Positions 47,601 through 61,400 of a DNA stretch of 64,000 nucleotides are shown piece after piece (the first letter of the stretch is position 1; every line of letters starts with the position of its first letter). Both the position numbers and the translations under genes were made by a program. Source of the stretch: Strongylocentrotus droebachiensis (lineage: Eukaryota; Echinodermata; Echinoidea; Camarodonta; Strongylocentrotidae); the NCBI GenBank assembly GCA_035222895.1, contig JAVYIG010000067.1, forward strand, positions 744,001-808,000, given 5' to 3'. Under the pieces are notes generated by a model. That model saw only the letters and a program-made list of their open reading frames with translations, was not told the DNA's origin and searched no databases.

Positions 47601-49420
47601 CCATTTATTATTTTTTGTAAAGAAAACATAATCATCCTTTATTAGAAACAAGTGTTTTATGTTGAATGAAAGAATTGATAGATAAATGAGTTACTTTTGT
47701 TGATAAAGTGATCCTTATTATTTATCCTCTCATTGAGAAAGCTTGTGATTGATAACAATCAATTCCATCAAAACCACCCACCCACTAACTTGCAGTTGAT
47801 AAAAATTACTTCCGTTCACTAAAGCTCCATTTTCTCTTCTTTCCTTTTGGAATGTAGCTCCTGTTCTGCCTTCCTCAGAAATAGACCCCTCAACCCTGAC
47901 AGCGATGCTCAACAACGAGGAAGGATTCTATAAGATAGGACCAGAAGGGTCTTGCACTGAGAGCTTTGTCCTCTCGGTTACTATCGCCTTCGCTGCAAAC
48001 CTCTCACAGGTAAGAAGCAAAGAAGAAAGAGATATTAATTTTATTTCCCAATCCTTCGCCAGTTGCCTCTTTCCTTAGGACAAAATTCAATAATAGCGAG
48101 TGACAAGGAAAATTTGATAGAGATGAAGAGTAAATTTATCAATTCAAGTAGAAAATAGAGCGGGTATATTTTTTAAATGGAACCTTATTTGGCTGTACGA
48201 TAGACCTTGATAAACTCTTATCCTATATAATGTTAATGTTGTAATGACATCATCACTGTTACGGTAGGTTAAATTGGTTAATATAGGTCAAACTTTTGTT
48301 TACAGACTTCCACATGACAGAGATAAAGGGCCAAGTCTGTGTAGTCTCCATTGGGATTTCAAAAATCTGGGCCTTGTTTCATAAGATTTGTTAATGATAA
48401 CAACTGCTACAAATCTGTGACAAATCTGCTCATAGCCAATAAAATATTAGGATTTCAGAAGTTTATAACAATTATTTTACAATGTTATTGATAATTTGTT
48501 TTTGTATGAAACATGGCTTAGATTTGTCTTGAAATATAATAAGTAGTGAATAAATTGTATATGTTTCTGTCTTTCTCTGACTATTTGATTTTTATTTGAT
48601 TCATATCCAAATAACATAATTAATAATATCATTGGAAAAAGTATGTATGAAATGGTTGAATCATAAGCCAGAGCAAGAGTCAAGTTAACATTTGTTTAAC
48701 ACAAATCAAATTATATTGACCACTTTAAAATGTTTACTAAATGAATATGTAGTCATGTGTAATGCTTTCACGGTTTGTTTTTTAAAATGCAACTCTACAA
48801 AGAGACAATTTAGTAGTCGTTAATCATCATTACATATATCATTTGCTGGTAATGTGTGTTCCCGTAAATCCATTACAGTTAATCACGCCAGACATCCCTC
48901 TGGCAGCACGACACAAAGGTTTCTTCTTCTCCTACGCCCTCCTGGGTAATCATGTGACCAATGATAGCTTCCATGACCTTATGAACCCAACATTCCCAGC
49001 TGAGAGAGCCTCAGTCAGACTGAAAAGCAGTGTGGACATCCTCAGAGTTTATTTTCAGCGTGAACCTCTCCTTCAGGTTTGGCTTTAAACTTATATTTTG
49101 GCCATTCTGGTTTACCCTAACCTTGTAAACTGTAAAATATAGGAAGTGAGGGATAGAAGAAAAGACAATAATAAATATTAAGCAAGAAAGATAACAGAAA
49201 ATGGGAGAGAGAGACACAGAGAGAGAGACATCCCCAGAGTTTATTTTCAGCGCAAACCTCTCCTTCAGGTTCGGCTTTAAAATGATATTTTAACTATTCT
49301 GGATTACCCTAGCCTTGATTTGTAAACTGTAGAATGACAGGGAGAAAAAGAAATATAGGAAGTGAGGGATAGAAGAAAATACAATAAGAAATATTAAGCA
49401 AGAAAGATAAAAGAGAATGG

Positions 49421-49451
<31 letters not shown>

Positions 49452-52400
49452 GGGGGGGGGGGAGAGGCATATGATGATGGGTAAAAGCTCAACAAAGTAT
49501 ATGTTCATTTGCTACCATATTAGGTTTTTGGAATTTAGGCATTTGTGCTAATTGAAATTAGATAATAATAATATGTCTTGTTTACCCAGGGTAGCCTCAT
49601 CAGTATACATACTGTTCTCTCTGAGGGCCCTGCAATCATATTATTACCCAAGTCATCAGATTCAGGCTTACCCGCACACAATGTATGCACATTTTCCACT
49701 CCCTGGGGAGCATTCCAGCCGGGCGTCATTTTTACATGCACACACTTGCTAATCTAAGCACATTAGCTTTCGCATCCTACACGGTAATAATATTCAAGTA
49801 GCTTTTATCTTTACTTTTGTTCTTCAGAAAATATTATCGTATGGAACAGTATCCAGTGATATTTACTGCTGTCAAGGAAATAAATCAACAAACAAATCAA
49901 AATCCCTTTTCTATGGTAGATTCATCTTTGTTGTGGTGAGACAACGATAGGGACAGCTGACGTGCGCCTTAGCACCCTCCTCCAGCCCGGCAGTGATGCC
50001 ATCGACAAACAGCCTCTCATCATTGAAGGTGCCTTCCAGATCCTTAGTACCGCTCAGAAGCATCAGAAAGACCCTCCCGTAGCCAGCAGCTCGTCCCCTT
50101 GTGTAGGGGCCTCGGTGGCTCTGAGACGAGAGGAGATACCCTTGCAGCCACAAGTTGAGGTATGTGCTTTTCTTGGCATTTAAAAAAAAATGGAATCGTT
50201 TAACAATGTTTAATCTGAGATGCATGGCCTTACGTGTTATCAGTGGCTGTGATATGGTGTAATATTGAAGCCCTACAAAAATTGCGCTTCAAAATGATTA
50301 TGCAGTGCCTCAAAAAAGTAACAATCTTTGAGTGACCGGTTTTACCATACTCATTTTTCACAATAGACTGTAGTGTTATAAAACCGTTAGGAAAACAAAT
50401 TCTGAAATTTCTAATTCCAATCATAGATATCTTGATAATCAAACAGGTGATTGGCTTGTAAAAGTCATGGGATTCATGTATGATCTAAAGGTTTATAATT
50501 ATGATTGCAGCATAAGCTAAATCCAGTATTTTTTTAAGAATCTGAAGCAAAATTACCCAATTACAGCATTATCATCTGTTTAGAGCCAGAAAGGTGTTAA
50601 CTCTGTCTAGGAATTAACACCCTTCTGGCTCTCAAAAGACAATATATAAACAACTCTAATGGTTAAGAAGGAGTCTTTCCGTAGCTCGCTGTGTTTGAGA
50701 TCATATGTTGATGTACTATATGAATGAAGAAAAAAAGTTTTTTGACAGGTAAACAAAAACCCTTATGACCATAGGCATGTGATTGAAGGCAGTTTTCATA
50801 CAAAGATTAAACAAGAACATTGAGCCCCTCCTGATGATGCCTGCAAACATGTGCCGTTTTCATTTTAAACAGACAACAGAGAAAGCAGACATGGGCCCAC
50901 CTGCAGGTCAAGAAGCACCACCAACCCCACCCAAGAAGGAGAAGAAAAGAAGTGCTGATCCCGCCCCTGTCTCCCCTCCACAGGGGGAGGACAGCTACGG
51001 GGGATACACCCCACCCCAAGGGAGTTCTAGGACAGAGGATGATGCAGACACGCTGAGAGATTTGGAAGAGGAAGAAGGGGAGCTGGAGAGAGAAGCTGCT
51101 CGAGCAAAACGGAAGAAAGAAGGTACTGTAAGCGCTGTTATTTTTGCATGATTAATTTTTTGCGCAAAGCGACCCCAAAACATATTCGCGTTGCACAAAA
51201 TTCAGCCTGTCAAAACATGCATAAAAAGTCATGCTTAAATTTGCGCTTGCCGATCTAATATATCTAGAATATTTCTACTTTTACAGTAAAGGCTGTGTTG
51301 TGTACATGTGTGAAGAAAAAGACAGGCGTGAAGTTAATCACAAATTATGATTTTATTGCTTTCAACTTTTTATGAAATTTGTCATGAATTCTTTGTAATA
51401 ATGTGTCCTTTCCATATTATTTTATAATATTAGTCTGTCCAATGAACAACAATATCAAACAACCATTGGATAAGCTCCACTTTTAAATGCGCTTCTTGCA
51501 GATGATCTCTAGAAAGTAGATACTGATATCAGAAATATTCTGACTATTGCAACTGGGAAGATAGCAGCATCAAGTTGCACTCGCCTGTTTAATCCGTAAT
51601 TGATTTTCATTTTCTTCCAGATGTTAAAGGGAATGCACCTGTTGCCAAGGGAAAACCCAAGCCCAAGTCTGGTCCGGCTCCAGCTAATGTCCAACTGGAC
51701 TTTATGGATCTCTCTGTACGTCACTTCTGTTTCTCCATTGATCTGAGGAGCATCAAAGATGTCAGCACACCAACAAATCTCAGTGTCTATCTTAGGTAAG
51801 TTAATAGTTTTGAGGGTTTTTTTTCAAACAGGGATTAACAACATCTTGTGAAAATGTCTTCATAGTTTGTTCCTTGAAAATAAGTTATCATTAAAACTTT
51901 TTATGTTGGAGAGGTAGACACAGCTATTGTTAGAAGGACTGATTGTCAGGGCAACTAACATTTGAAATTTCTGCAGAATTCCAATTTTTACTTAATTAAT
52001 GCAAAGTCTTGTGAATATGCATGGTCCACATAAGATGATGTCTATAGCTATTTTTTAGGTCAACAACTTCTGATATTCAAAGCTTTAGATTTCAAGTTTT
52101 AGAGAGCTATTACTCCTCTAACTTATGCTAATATAGCATATTATTGATATTAAAATAAGCTGTGGCTTATAAGCTTTCGGTTGATATATAATCCATCTAT
52201 TTCATTTTTCACTTCCGACCGGGTCTTTAAAGTCTGTTTCCAACATCTTCTCATGTTTGTCTTCAGGTACACCTACCCATTCTTTGGTAGCTCTTCCCCC
52301 GTCATGACCCACCCTCCGGTGGAGGTGCGTAGACACACCGAGGTGCTCCTGCCTCATTCATTCTGCGCCTTTGACTTTGCTACAACTCCCCAACAGCTCA

Positions 52401-55400
52401 GAGAAACATTGCTCAGGTAAGCTGAGAGACAAAGTTAACAACTGAATTATTCATACTTCTTGTAAATATGATTTTTGGGGTGTTTTCTTAACTCAAGCAT
52501 GACAGTTGGATTGGGTGATTTAGGGCCTTTGTTGAATACTTTTAGATGTAAGCTTTAATATGTCACATTCTTGAGAAACATAAATAGAAGAAAATCAATT
52601 TTATATAAATTTAAACAATTACCGGTACAAAACTTTGTAAGGACCGTATGAATAATTTAGTTGTAAACTGTATGTCATCATGTAAAATGATCTTGATTAA
52701 TAAACTGTGGAGAGCCGGGTTCATGATACCAGTGTGCGCTCTTGATGCTTTTCATGTGATTGTCTTATGATTTCATTAGTTTGTCGGGTACTTCGAGAAC
52801 ATCCCTTGTCCATTTGAGTTATAACCAAAAGGATGATGCTTGATACAGAGCCAAGGCTTTTGCTTAGGGCATCTCTTTTCAAATAACTGGTAAATGACAG
52901 AATGTACAAAATCAAATAACTAATTGTTGATGGTAAAGTTTTCAAAGACATATCCTAATGCACCAACCACATCACCAAAGCAACTCCAAGCTGAGTGATA
53001 ATCGACCCAATCATGGCCGTTTGATATGGTGTAATATAATTTGGCCTATCTTTGGTCTGATGTTTGTCTTGTTGATACGAATTTAATAATTCGGTAAAAG
53101 CTGAATCCGGTGTATTTGTTGGTCATCAGTCTTTACAGTGTGGAGTCGCTGATGGGAGAGTTTGAAGTATTCCCATACAGCAAACCTGGAACAAGCATAG
53201 TAGTTGCACCATCCTTTCTTCGTAGGGGTTTTGATGAGAATTATTTTACTGCATACATGCCAACTGTACAGATTAAAGAGGAACATTCCTCTTTTTGGGA
53301 GAAGATAATTATCATTTTAATGCAGGTGTTCCTCTTCCTGTACAAATTTGTCTGTAGTATTGAATAGGAGAGTTAGGATTGTTCCTCTTTTTTTTTTAAA
53401 TAGCATAATTTGTACAGATTTCTGATTTTCAAATGTTGGCATGTATGTTACTGTCTTGCACATTGTTCTTTTACTATGGATTACAGTCAGGATATATTTG
53501 TCTGTTTCAGGGTCCCGTTACTTGTAGAGGTATGGCATCGTGATAAGATGGTGAAGGACAGGTTACTGGGTGTAGCAAGAGTACCCCTATCAGGGATCAT
53601 CAGTGCAGACAGGGCCAGAATTGCTGTGAGTATTATTGTTATTATTATTATTATTATTTCTTTCTCAAAGACGATATCAAGAAACATTGAATACAAAACA
53701 ACAGTAAGATTTGAAGAGAGTCACATGGATGCCGGGAAAAGAAAAAGATTAATTAAATAACTATAACCTAAAGGTCTTCTTTTAAAATCCATGTTACTTT
53801 ACTTTAATGAATAGGACAGAAAAGCAAGAAACAACAAATAATGAATTGCTATTGTATTAAATTATAAAAAAAGAAAAAGAGAACAATTAATGGAAATCAT
53901 GAAATTGGGTTCTATCATTGTAGCATGTAAACAAAACTATGGTAAATATCTATAATTTTATTAGAGGTGGTCATTTAGTCACATCTGTTAATTTGTATTG
54001 ATGATTTTGAAATATTCACACCTTTTTCACTTCCCTTTTGTAATTTTATTTTTATTTTCAACTTATTTTCAACAATTAACTTGATGATGTTTTTGAAAAA
54101 TGTATTAACTATAGGCATATCATACTTTGATATCAAGAAAGTCACAGTTGTACAAGTTCATTGTACTTGTGTATAAAATCTAACTCATCCTTTCCGTTCC
54201 ATTGTTTGTTTTTCAGCCTACCAGCACAGATGCTCAAGAAGGTTGGAGACAGATCTTCACAGAGCGAGTCGCAGCAGAGACCACCGAGGGTAGACCTACC
54301 AAGATGGCCGAGCTTCAAGTTGTGCTTGGACTAGAGGACTACGGTACTGTCAAGACACAGGAGGTCTATATGGGACCTGGTACCGATATGTCACAGGTGA
54401 GCCATCAAGGGGTGAATAGCTGTTGATTTCAACAAACTTTTAAAGTGGGTCAAGATTTATGAAGTGTCTCTACACAATAATACTTGTATTTCAGCTGTAA
54501 AATCCTCTGTAGGAATAATGATATTGAATATTGACGGACCTTGGAGTAATTGTATGCAGAGCCTGCATCATGCAACCTCTGCATGATGAAGATAGCATAT
54601 TATGATAATGTAAACTCTCTATTACGGTATTCCGAAATTCCTTTCCCATTCATTAGACCACCAGTACAAGCAGCTCAACCAACCCACCAGCTAGGCAGCA
54701 GCCTCCCCCACCCCCTTCCCAGGCCCCTCCCCCAGACCCCAGGGAGACGGCAGAGTACAAGGCTGCTATGGAGCTAGAGATGTGGAAGGAACAACAGGCA
54801 GGGGTGTTTGAGACCCAGGTAAGAAAGTTTAGGTTTAAAGTACTGTAGACCCTTCTACGTGGTGAAAGCTGGGATATGTTGTAAAGTGTGTTGATCAGTA
54901 ATTTGAAAATCACCATGAAAAATTATGTGAACCTATTGGATATTGAAGCATTTAATACTTTTAACTTTAAAAACCCTGTTTATGTTTTGGTCAGATGCCC
55001 CTTTGCTTTGCTTTTCTCCCTTTTCACTTCAATATATTCCATTGGCTTTAGTATCATTAAATGCAGGTTATTTTCTTGTTTCTAAGTTAACCAAATTTTT
55101 GCAAAATCAAAACACTACTTACCAATATCAACCATCTCATAAAAAGCACACTGTCACTTGAGTATTGAGTATATTTTGCATTTTTCTAGAGCTCTTGTTT
55201 GTATTTCAATCATATGTTTTGATAATTAAACATTTGTGTATACCGGTATTAGCGCATAACGCATACCGTAGGCATAATTGTATGTCTCTATGCGCTTTAC
55301 AGAACAGAATATAGAAGGAGTAGACATGGTGCACTGGGTTCATAATTGTGAGATCTTTCATATGGTTTAACCCAGTATAAAAAAAATGAAGTAACATATT

Positions 55401-58400
55401 TCTTTTCTTTTTCAGATGAAAGAAAAGGAACTGAATCAGCTGCAATCACTAGCAGAAGAATTCAAAAGGAGAGACAGGGAAAGAACATTAGTATTAAAGA
55501 AAAAGGTGAAGAATACTTCAGTGATTTGATTCAAGTTTAATTTAAAGCTCAAGCATTTTACTGTATAGGTATAATATCTGTTTAGAGCTATTTTGATTTT
55601 ATGGAGGATATCAGGTCTTGTTTTCTTACATTACAATATGATTTTGAATATTTGCGTATATCCACTTGCTGCTTTTCAGTGTATTTGGTTTCAGAAAACT
55701 TGGGAATAAGACATTTTGCTGGTTCAATGAAACTCCACCGTGTCTGGCAATGTCTGATTATTTCATATTCATTGATTCAACATTACTTTGTAACGTGGCA
55801 CTAAGAAATCGATTTTTGATGCAACTAATTAGATTACTTTTAAATGTGTTCATTCCAGCTAATTGATTGGAGTAAATATTAAAAGGTCTGATGATCTGAT
55901 CAATGAGTGAAAAATCTTGATAAGAGAATGTTAACCTGTTGACTATTGAATCATATAATTCCATAGGCTTTCTAGTAGACAATGTGTAAACAAAAAATAC
56001 AAATTTTATTTTCAGGTTCTCTGTCTCAATATGTATTTGTACAATGTAAATATGTGCATTGTTTCACGAAACCGTCATCCCAATGGAACATCTGTGTAAA
56101 CTTCAAAACACATGTTTCAATGAGATGGCAGCTATTTTATACTTCTAACAAATTTTGTGAGATGCTGCCCTGGGCACTGTTTCATTAAACTTGTTATCAA
56201 TGACAAGTTACAATAACTGTTATAAGCTACTGAAATAGTGGCATTTGATTGGTTGAGAGGAGATTTGTCATAGCATTTTAGCATTTGTAATGGATAATAA
56301 GTTTTATGAAACAGGGGCCCTGGTATTTTGTGTGAGATTTCTTTGACGGACCTGAAACTCCAAATTTCTTTTTTTATTTACAGACTGACGAGTACGCTGG
56401 GCTGGAGGAACAGCTAAAGTTTGCCTTGGCAGACGTGGATAGGCGAGAACACCAGCTGGCTGCAAACGAAGCAGAAGTAGTAAGGCTCAGAGCAGATCTA
56501 GAGAGGGAGCACCAACACAAGCTTGTAGAAATGCAGGAGGCATCGAGGAGATTAAAAGAAGACTGCTTGCATCAGATAGAACTTGAGAAGTAAGCAGTTA
56601 TATTTAATTTTTATCGATTAGGTGAAGATTAATGGTTTGATTAAAAGTTTGTTGAGCACATTTTTATGTTTCAAATGCACTAAATGTGTTTTTGATTAAA
56701 ACAAGGAGCTTGTTCGATTACAAGTTAGGTATCCTACTTGAATGTTTGAAAATCGAATAGTTACAGAAAGGTTGCAGAAAGATTATTTCAGAGAAAGAGT
56801 ATACTATAGAAAATATATCCACAATATTCTTTTTTAAATGAATTCACATTTTCCCTGCAGAGCCTCATAAAAATATTGATTTATAGCACATACTGATTGC
56901 TTTAAATTCTTGTCACACAAGATTTTTTTTCTTTTTTTTCAACGGTTATCTATTTTATTTGTAAATTGGAATGAAAAAGAATAAGTTATTTGCTATAAGG
57001 AATGACTGTGGATGTCATACATGCAGGATCATAGCATTCATAATCAGTACTTTACACTCATTCATGTCGATTTTTAACATGCTATCTTCTAGCTGTTCTT
57101 GCTATGATCTGCAAAATTCCTTGAAAGTCAGTTTCATCCTGTCCTTCATCATTAAAATATCTTTAAAGTAAATTACAATGTAAGTTACCACACAGACATT
57201 GTGAAAAGCACTATAATTGACAGGCAGAGATGAAGCTTGTATGAATGTTGTAGATTTCACAGCTGGGAGGGAAGAAATTTACTTTGTTGGTATTTCCTGT
57301 TATTGATTTTTGAGCTGACTAAGATTCCATGGGTGTCAATTACATGTACATCCTGTTTATATAGGACCATTTACACATCCCAAACACCATTTTAAAAAAC
57401 TGTCAAAGTTTGCTCATTCTGGTTTATTGGTGAGTAGTGCGCATGCCTGACTCGTCGGTGTCCTGCATGACCTGCATGCATTAGCGGAGTGGCATGTGAT
57501 GAAAAACCGGTATCTCACCTAAGCTTGCTTTTACACTGCAAAAAATTGCCCGAAACTTTGGCAGGCATTAAAATAAACACACTCCAGAGGTGGTATCTTT
57601 ATATTGATTTTTTGTCGCTATGCATCTACTGTACCAGAATGTATTTTAGTCCATGATGTTTGCAATAGAGTTGCAAATCTGAATGTAATTTACATTCATT
57701 AAAGTTACTACAATTAATTTGTGATTGACAGGTAGAGATGAATGTTGTAGATTTCGCAGCTGGGTGGGAAGAAATTTACTTTGTTGGTATTTCCTGTTAT
57801 TGATTCTTGAGCTCACTTACAATTATATGGATGTCAATTGGATGTACATCCTGTTAATGTATCCAGTCAATGATGTTTGCAATAGAGTTTCAAATCTAAA
57901 ATGTAAATAAAGTTGCAAGTTACCACACAGAATTTGTGAGAAATACTATGATTGACAGGTAGAGATGAATGTTGTAGATTTCACAGCTGGGAGGGAAGAA
58001 ATTTACTTTGTTGGTATTTCCTGTTATTGATTTTTGAGCTCACAAAGAATTCTATGGGTGTCAATTACATGTACATCCTGTATAATATTATGTCTTTTAG
58101 TCCTTGATGTTTGCAATAGAGTCAAAAGGAAATTGGAATTGGAAGAACAGTAGGAAATTATTAAGAAAATAGAAGATAGAGAATGAAGAGGAAGGAAGGA
58201 ATGAAAAGGGAAACAAATGGGATGAAAGAAATTATAAGAATGCATGAACAATTAGCTACAGTCTATCTCTTTGTCCAAATCTGCGATATGCTGTTAAAAC
58301 AAATGATATATACATGTAGACAGGAAGAAAAAGGGCACAATTGTGAGATTCGGCCATCCAGTCTAGACTTGTACATTCTAATCTGTAAAGTTTTTAATTT

Positions 58401-61400
58401 CATAAATAAATGGCCTACTCTATGGAGACTTCTGGGCAATCGAGAAGTTTCCTTTAGAAAACAAATCTGACAGATACATGTAAGTTAGCATTTCTGTAAG
58501 AAAGGTAGTAATTTGAAAACATTTTTACCTCAGTTTCAACCTGAAGGAAAACAACATGAGTGCTCAAAATGTAGATGGTCTTTATTTTCAGGTTTCATTC
58601 AATAATGATTATGATAATATTAAAGATGATTATGATGATGAGGGTGATGATAATAGCAACAACAACTGACTAAAAATAAAGGATTCTGTACAAGTAGAAA
58701 CTTGAATAGATTCTTACGATACGGGCTGAAATAGGTGTCAGGTAAAAATGTCAGAGGTAAAAATGTCAGAGGTAAAAATGTCAGAGGTAAAAATGTCAGA
58801 GGTAAAAATGTCAGAGGTAAAATTGTCAGAGGTAAAAATGTCAGAGGTAAAAATGTCAGAGGTAAAAATGTCAGAGGTAAAAAATATCTGGGATATGAAG
58901 TCATTTGAAATAGATTTTCAGGGAATAACTTTTTTCTTTGATGTTCTTCCACCCTTGCATTTAAGAATGATAACAAACACTCACACATTATTGTTCACCT
59001 TTCCCCAGAACTCAACCTTCTCTTTAATTGATGTAACATGGGCGGTTTCTGCTTTGTATCGGAGTAACAAAGCTGCTTATTGATTTTCTCCCAGACTATT
59101 TTATACCGCAATAGTAATCGACAATATTTTATTGCAACGCGCGCACTTCGGGAATGTGATGGTGCGGTTAGCATTGATAAAATGGCTTTCTGCTTTGTTT
59201 CAGAGTATCAAAATACCAAGCCCACAAGAAAGTGGAATTGTCGGAAATATGCATTTATTGGAAATTACATATCATTGCCACGCAGTTAAAATGTCCAACA
59301 ATCTTCAAATATGAAGGAGAAGTGGGGGGGGGGGGGGGGGTTCATAGATATCTGATCCTATTTTGGGGGCTGTACTGACTTTTCTTTTTATTTAATGATT
59401 ACACCATGGAGCGACAACTCAGCCTATAAAACATGGCCAAACTTCTCGATTTTAGAAATCTTTTTCCCCAGAAGTTTGCTCAGTGTACCAGTACCATTTG
59501 CTTATACAAAAGCATAATATACCGGTAAATAAATATTGAATAAGGCAGACTAATGGGACATGCATGGTTGCTACTCCGAGTTTCACGCCTTGCAAGCGAT
59601 CATCAAACAACTGATAGCATTCTTCAAAGTACATGATTCCTCTACAACCTTGGTACAAATACGCTCAAAATAAGACTTAATTAATACAATTCAATGCAAT
59701 AAGACTAATACAATACCTGAATACAATACAATAAGAATTACTCATGAGTAATTCTAATTGTATTTTATTAGTTCAGTCTTATTTTAGGGGTATTTGTACC
59801 AAGGTTGTAGGATAATCATGTACTTTTAAGAATGCTATCAGTTGCCTAATGATTGCTTGCAAGGCGCGAAACTCGGAGTAGAAACCGTTTTCCTTTAGTC
59901 TGCCTGCTCTGCCTAGGCATTGACCACTATTCGGAAGGATATATAGCAAAGCATATATATAAGAGGAAGGGGGAGAGCAGCCGGGTCACCGTGCCCCGGA
60001 AGAAGAATACCCCCCCCCCCCCCCCCCCCCCCCCCCGTCTTCCTTCGACAATAATCGGGCAAAAAGTCACAATTTGGGGCCAAAAGGTAAATAAATTTAA
60101 ACTGGGAAAGTGGAAAATAAAGCAGCGGTGTGAAATAACGACTGCAGAATATCCCTCGCTGTTCTTTTTCGATAAGCCTAATATATAACCCGGATGTAAA
60201 CATAACAAACTTGTCACATGCTTTTGTTTTTATTTTATACCTCTAACATTTATAGCTCTGACATTTTTACCTCTGACATTTTTAACTCTGACATTTTTTA
60301 CCTCTGACATTTTTACCTCTGACATTTTTTCCTCTGACATTTTTACACCGAGCCGAAATGAAATCCCCTCAAGCAAAGAATGTAATGTGGTATTGAGTCA
60401 TGAAATTAATATGATGAATTAAATTATTTACTACTAGTTAAACTACTAAGGTTACATTTGGCTATGTGTGCATCTATTGATTTCCTTCCCTCTTGTAATT
60501 CAGATCTCGAGTACGTGTACTGGAGGAAGAGAAGCAAAGATTGGCCATTCAGCTAGCAGATGCTGATCAGAGACTCGCTAAGAAAGATCAAGTGTTTGAA
60601 CAGTTCAAGCAAGAATCTAGCAGTACACCAGAGATAAAGCTGCAAGCACAAATCAATCTACTTACATTGGAAAAGGTAAGATTGTATGAAGATGACAAGA
60701 TTTTATCAATGCAAAATGCTATTAAACATGTTTTTTGGGAAACATGGCAATTTATGTGATTACAACAATAATTCTGTAGTCTTAAAGGGATAGTTGAGTT
60801 CTGTTTTCAGACCGCAAATGCCTTCAAAGTGCATGGTTATTGCTCTTATTATAGTGCCCTTTTAGAACCTAAAATTGCTATGAAGATAATTTTAGACCCC
60901 AAAATGTGTGAAATTTAGCCAATACGATCATACCAATTCAGCTCCACTTTAAAAAAAACATGGTGACTGTTAATTCATTATTTAATTAAAAATAACAAAA
61001 CATGAGCTAGCTAATTGTGGGTAATATAAGCAACACGAAAATGCCAACAAAAAAGCCAACATCAGCATTGGCTGAAATACGACGTAAAAGGCGTTATTTC
61101 GGGGTTTTTTCAACGTTTTTTTCAAATTTTTCAAATATATCATATATCTAATATTTGTGGTGGTACACAAGTATTAGAAATCGTTATATTTCAGCCGTCT
61201 CTGAACCGATTTTGATCAAACAAAGATGATTCTGCCATTTAAATATTATGTTCTTTCAAATTTGACACTCAGTATTTCATTATCTCACAATAAAATAATT
61301 GTGTGTAGTGCCCTCTGCAAAAGAACTCAACTATCCCTTTAAAGGTATACCACAAAAGATTTAGAATAAAGATGTAACATTTTTCAATTAGATTATCTGA

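Larger units (their letters stand above)
58737..60347. mobile_element. Foldback (TU/FB-type) transposon in CEP120 intron 14
   Basis: Left end is a direct array of nine or so 15-bp units GTCAGAGGTAAAAAT (58737-58885). Right end is the same unit inverted, about seven copies (60239-60347). In between are a G17 run (59324-59340) and a C27 run (60010-60036), and a further inverted repeat with arms of about 180 bases (about 59544-59740 and 59750-59905) centred on CTCATGAG at 59744. Inverted ends built from short tandem repeats define Foldback elements (Drosophila FB, sea urchin TU). No transposase frame is seen. Confidence 0.8.
56590..60503 (+). other. CEP120: CEP120 intron 14 (3.9 kb)
   Basis: The longest CEP120 intron, enlarged by the 57180-58125 repeats and the foldback element at 58737-60347. 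The rest is AT-rich without features. Confidence 0.9.

Noticed and set aside
49950-50183. Separate short gene beginning MRLSTLL
   Set aside because: It is part of CEP120 exon 6; the first codon is an internal GTG valine (ADVRLSTL).
58748-59083. Open frame with a repeated MSEVK peptide
   Set aside because: It is the 15-bp array of the foldback element read in frame; the inverted partner array reads open too, and no domain follows.
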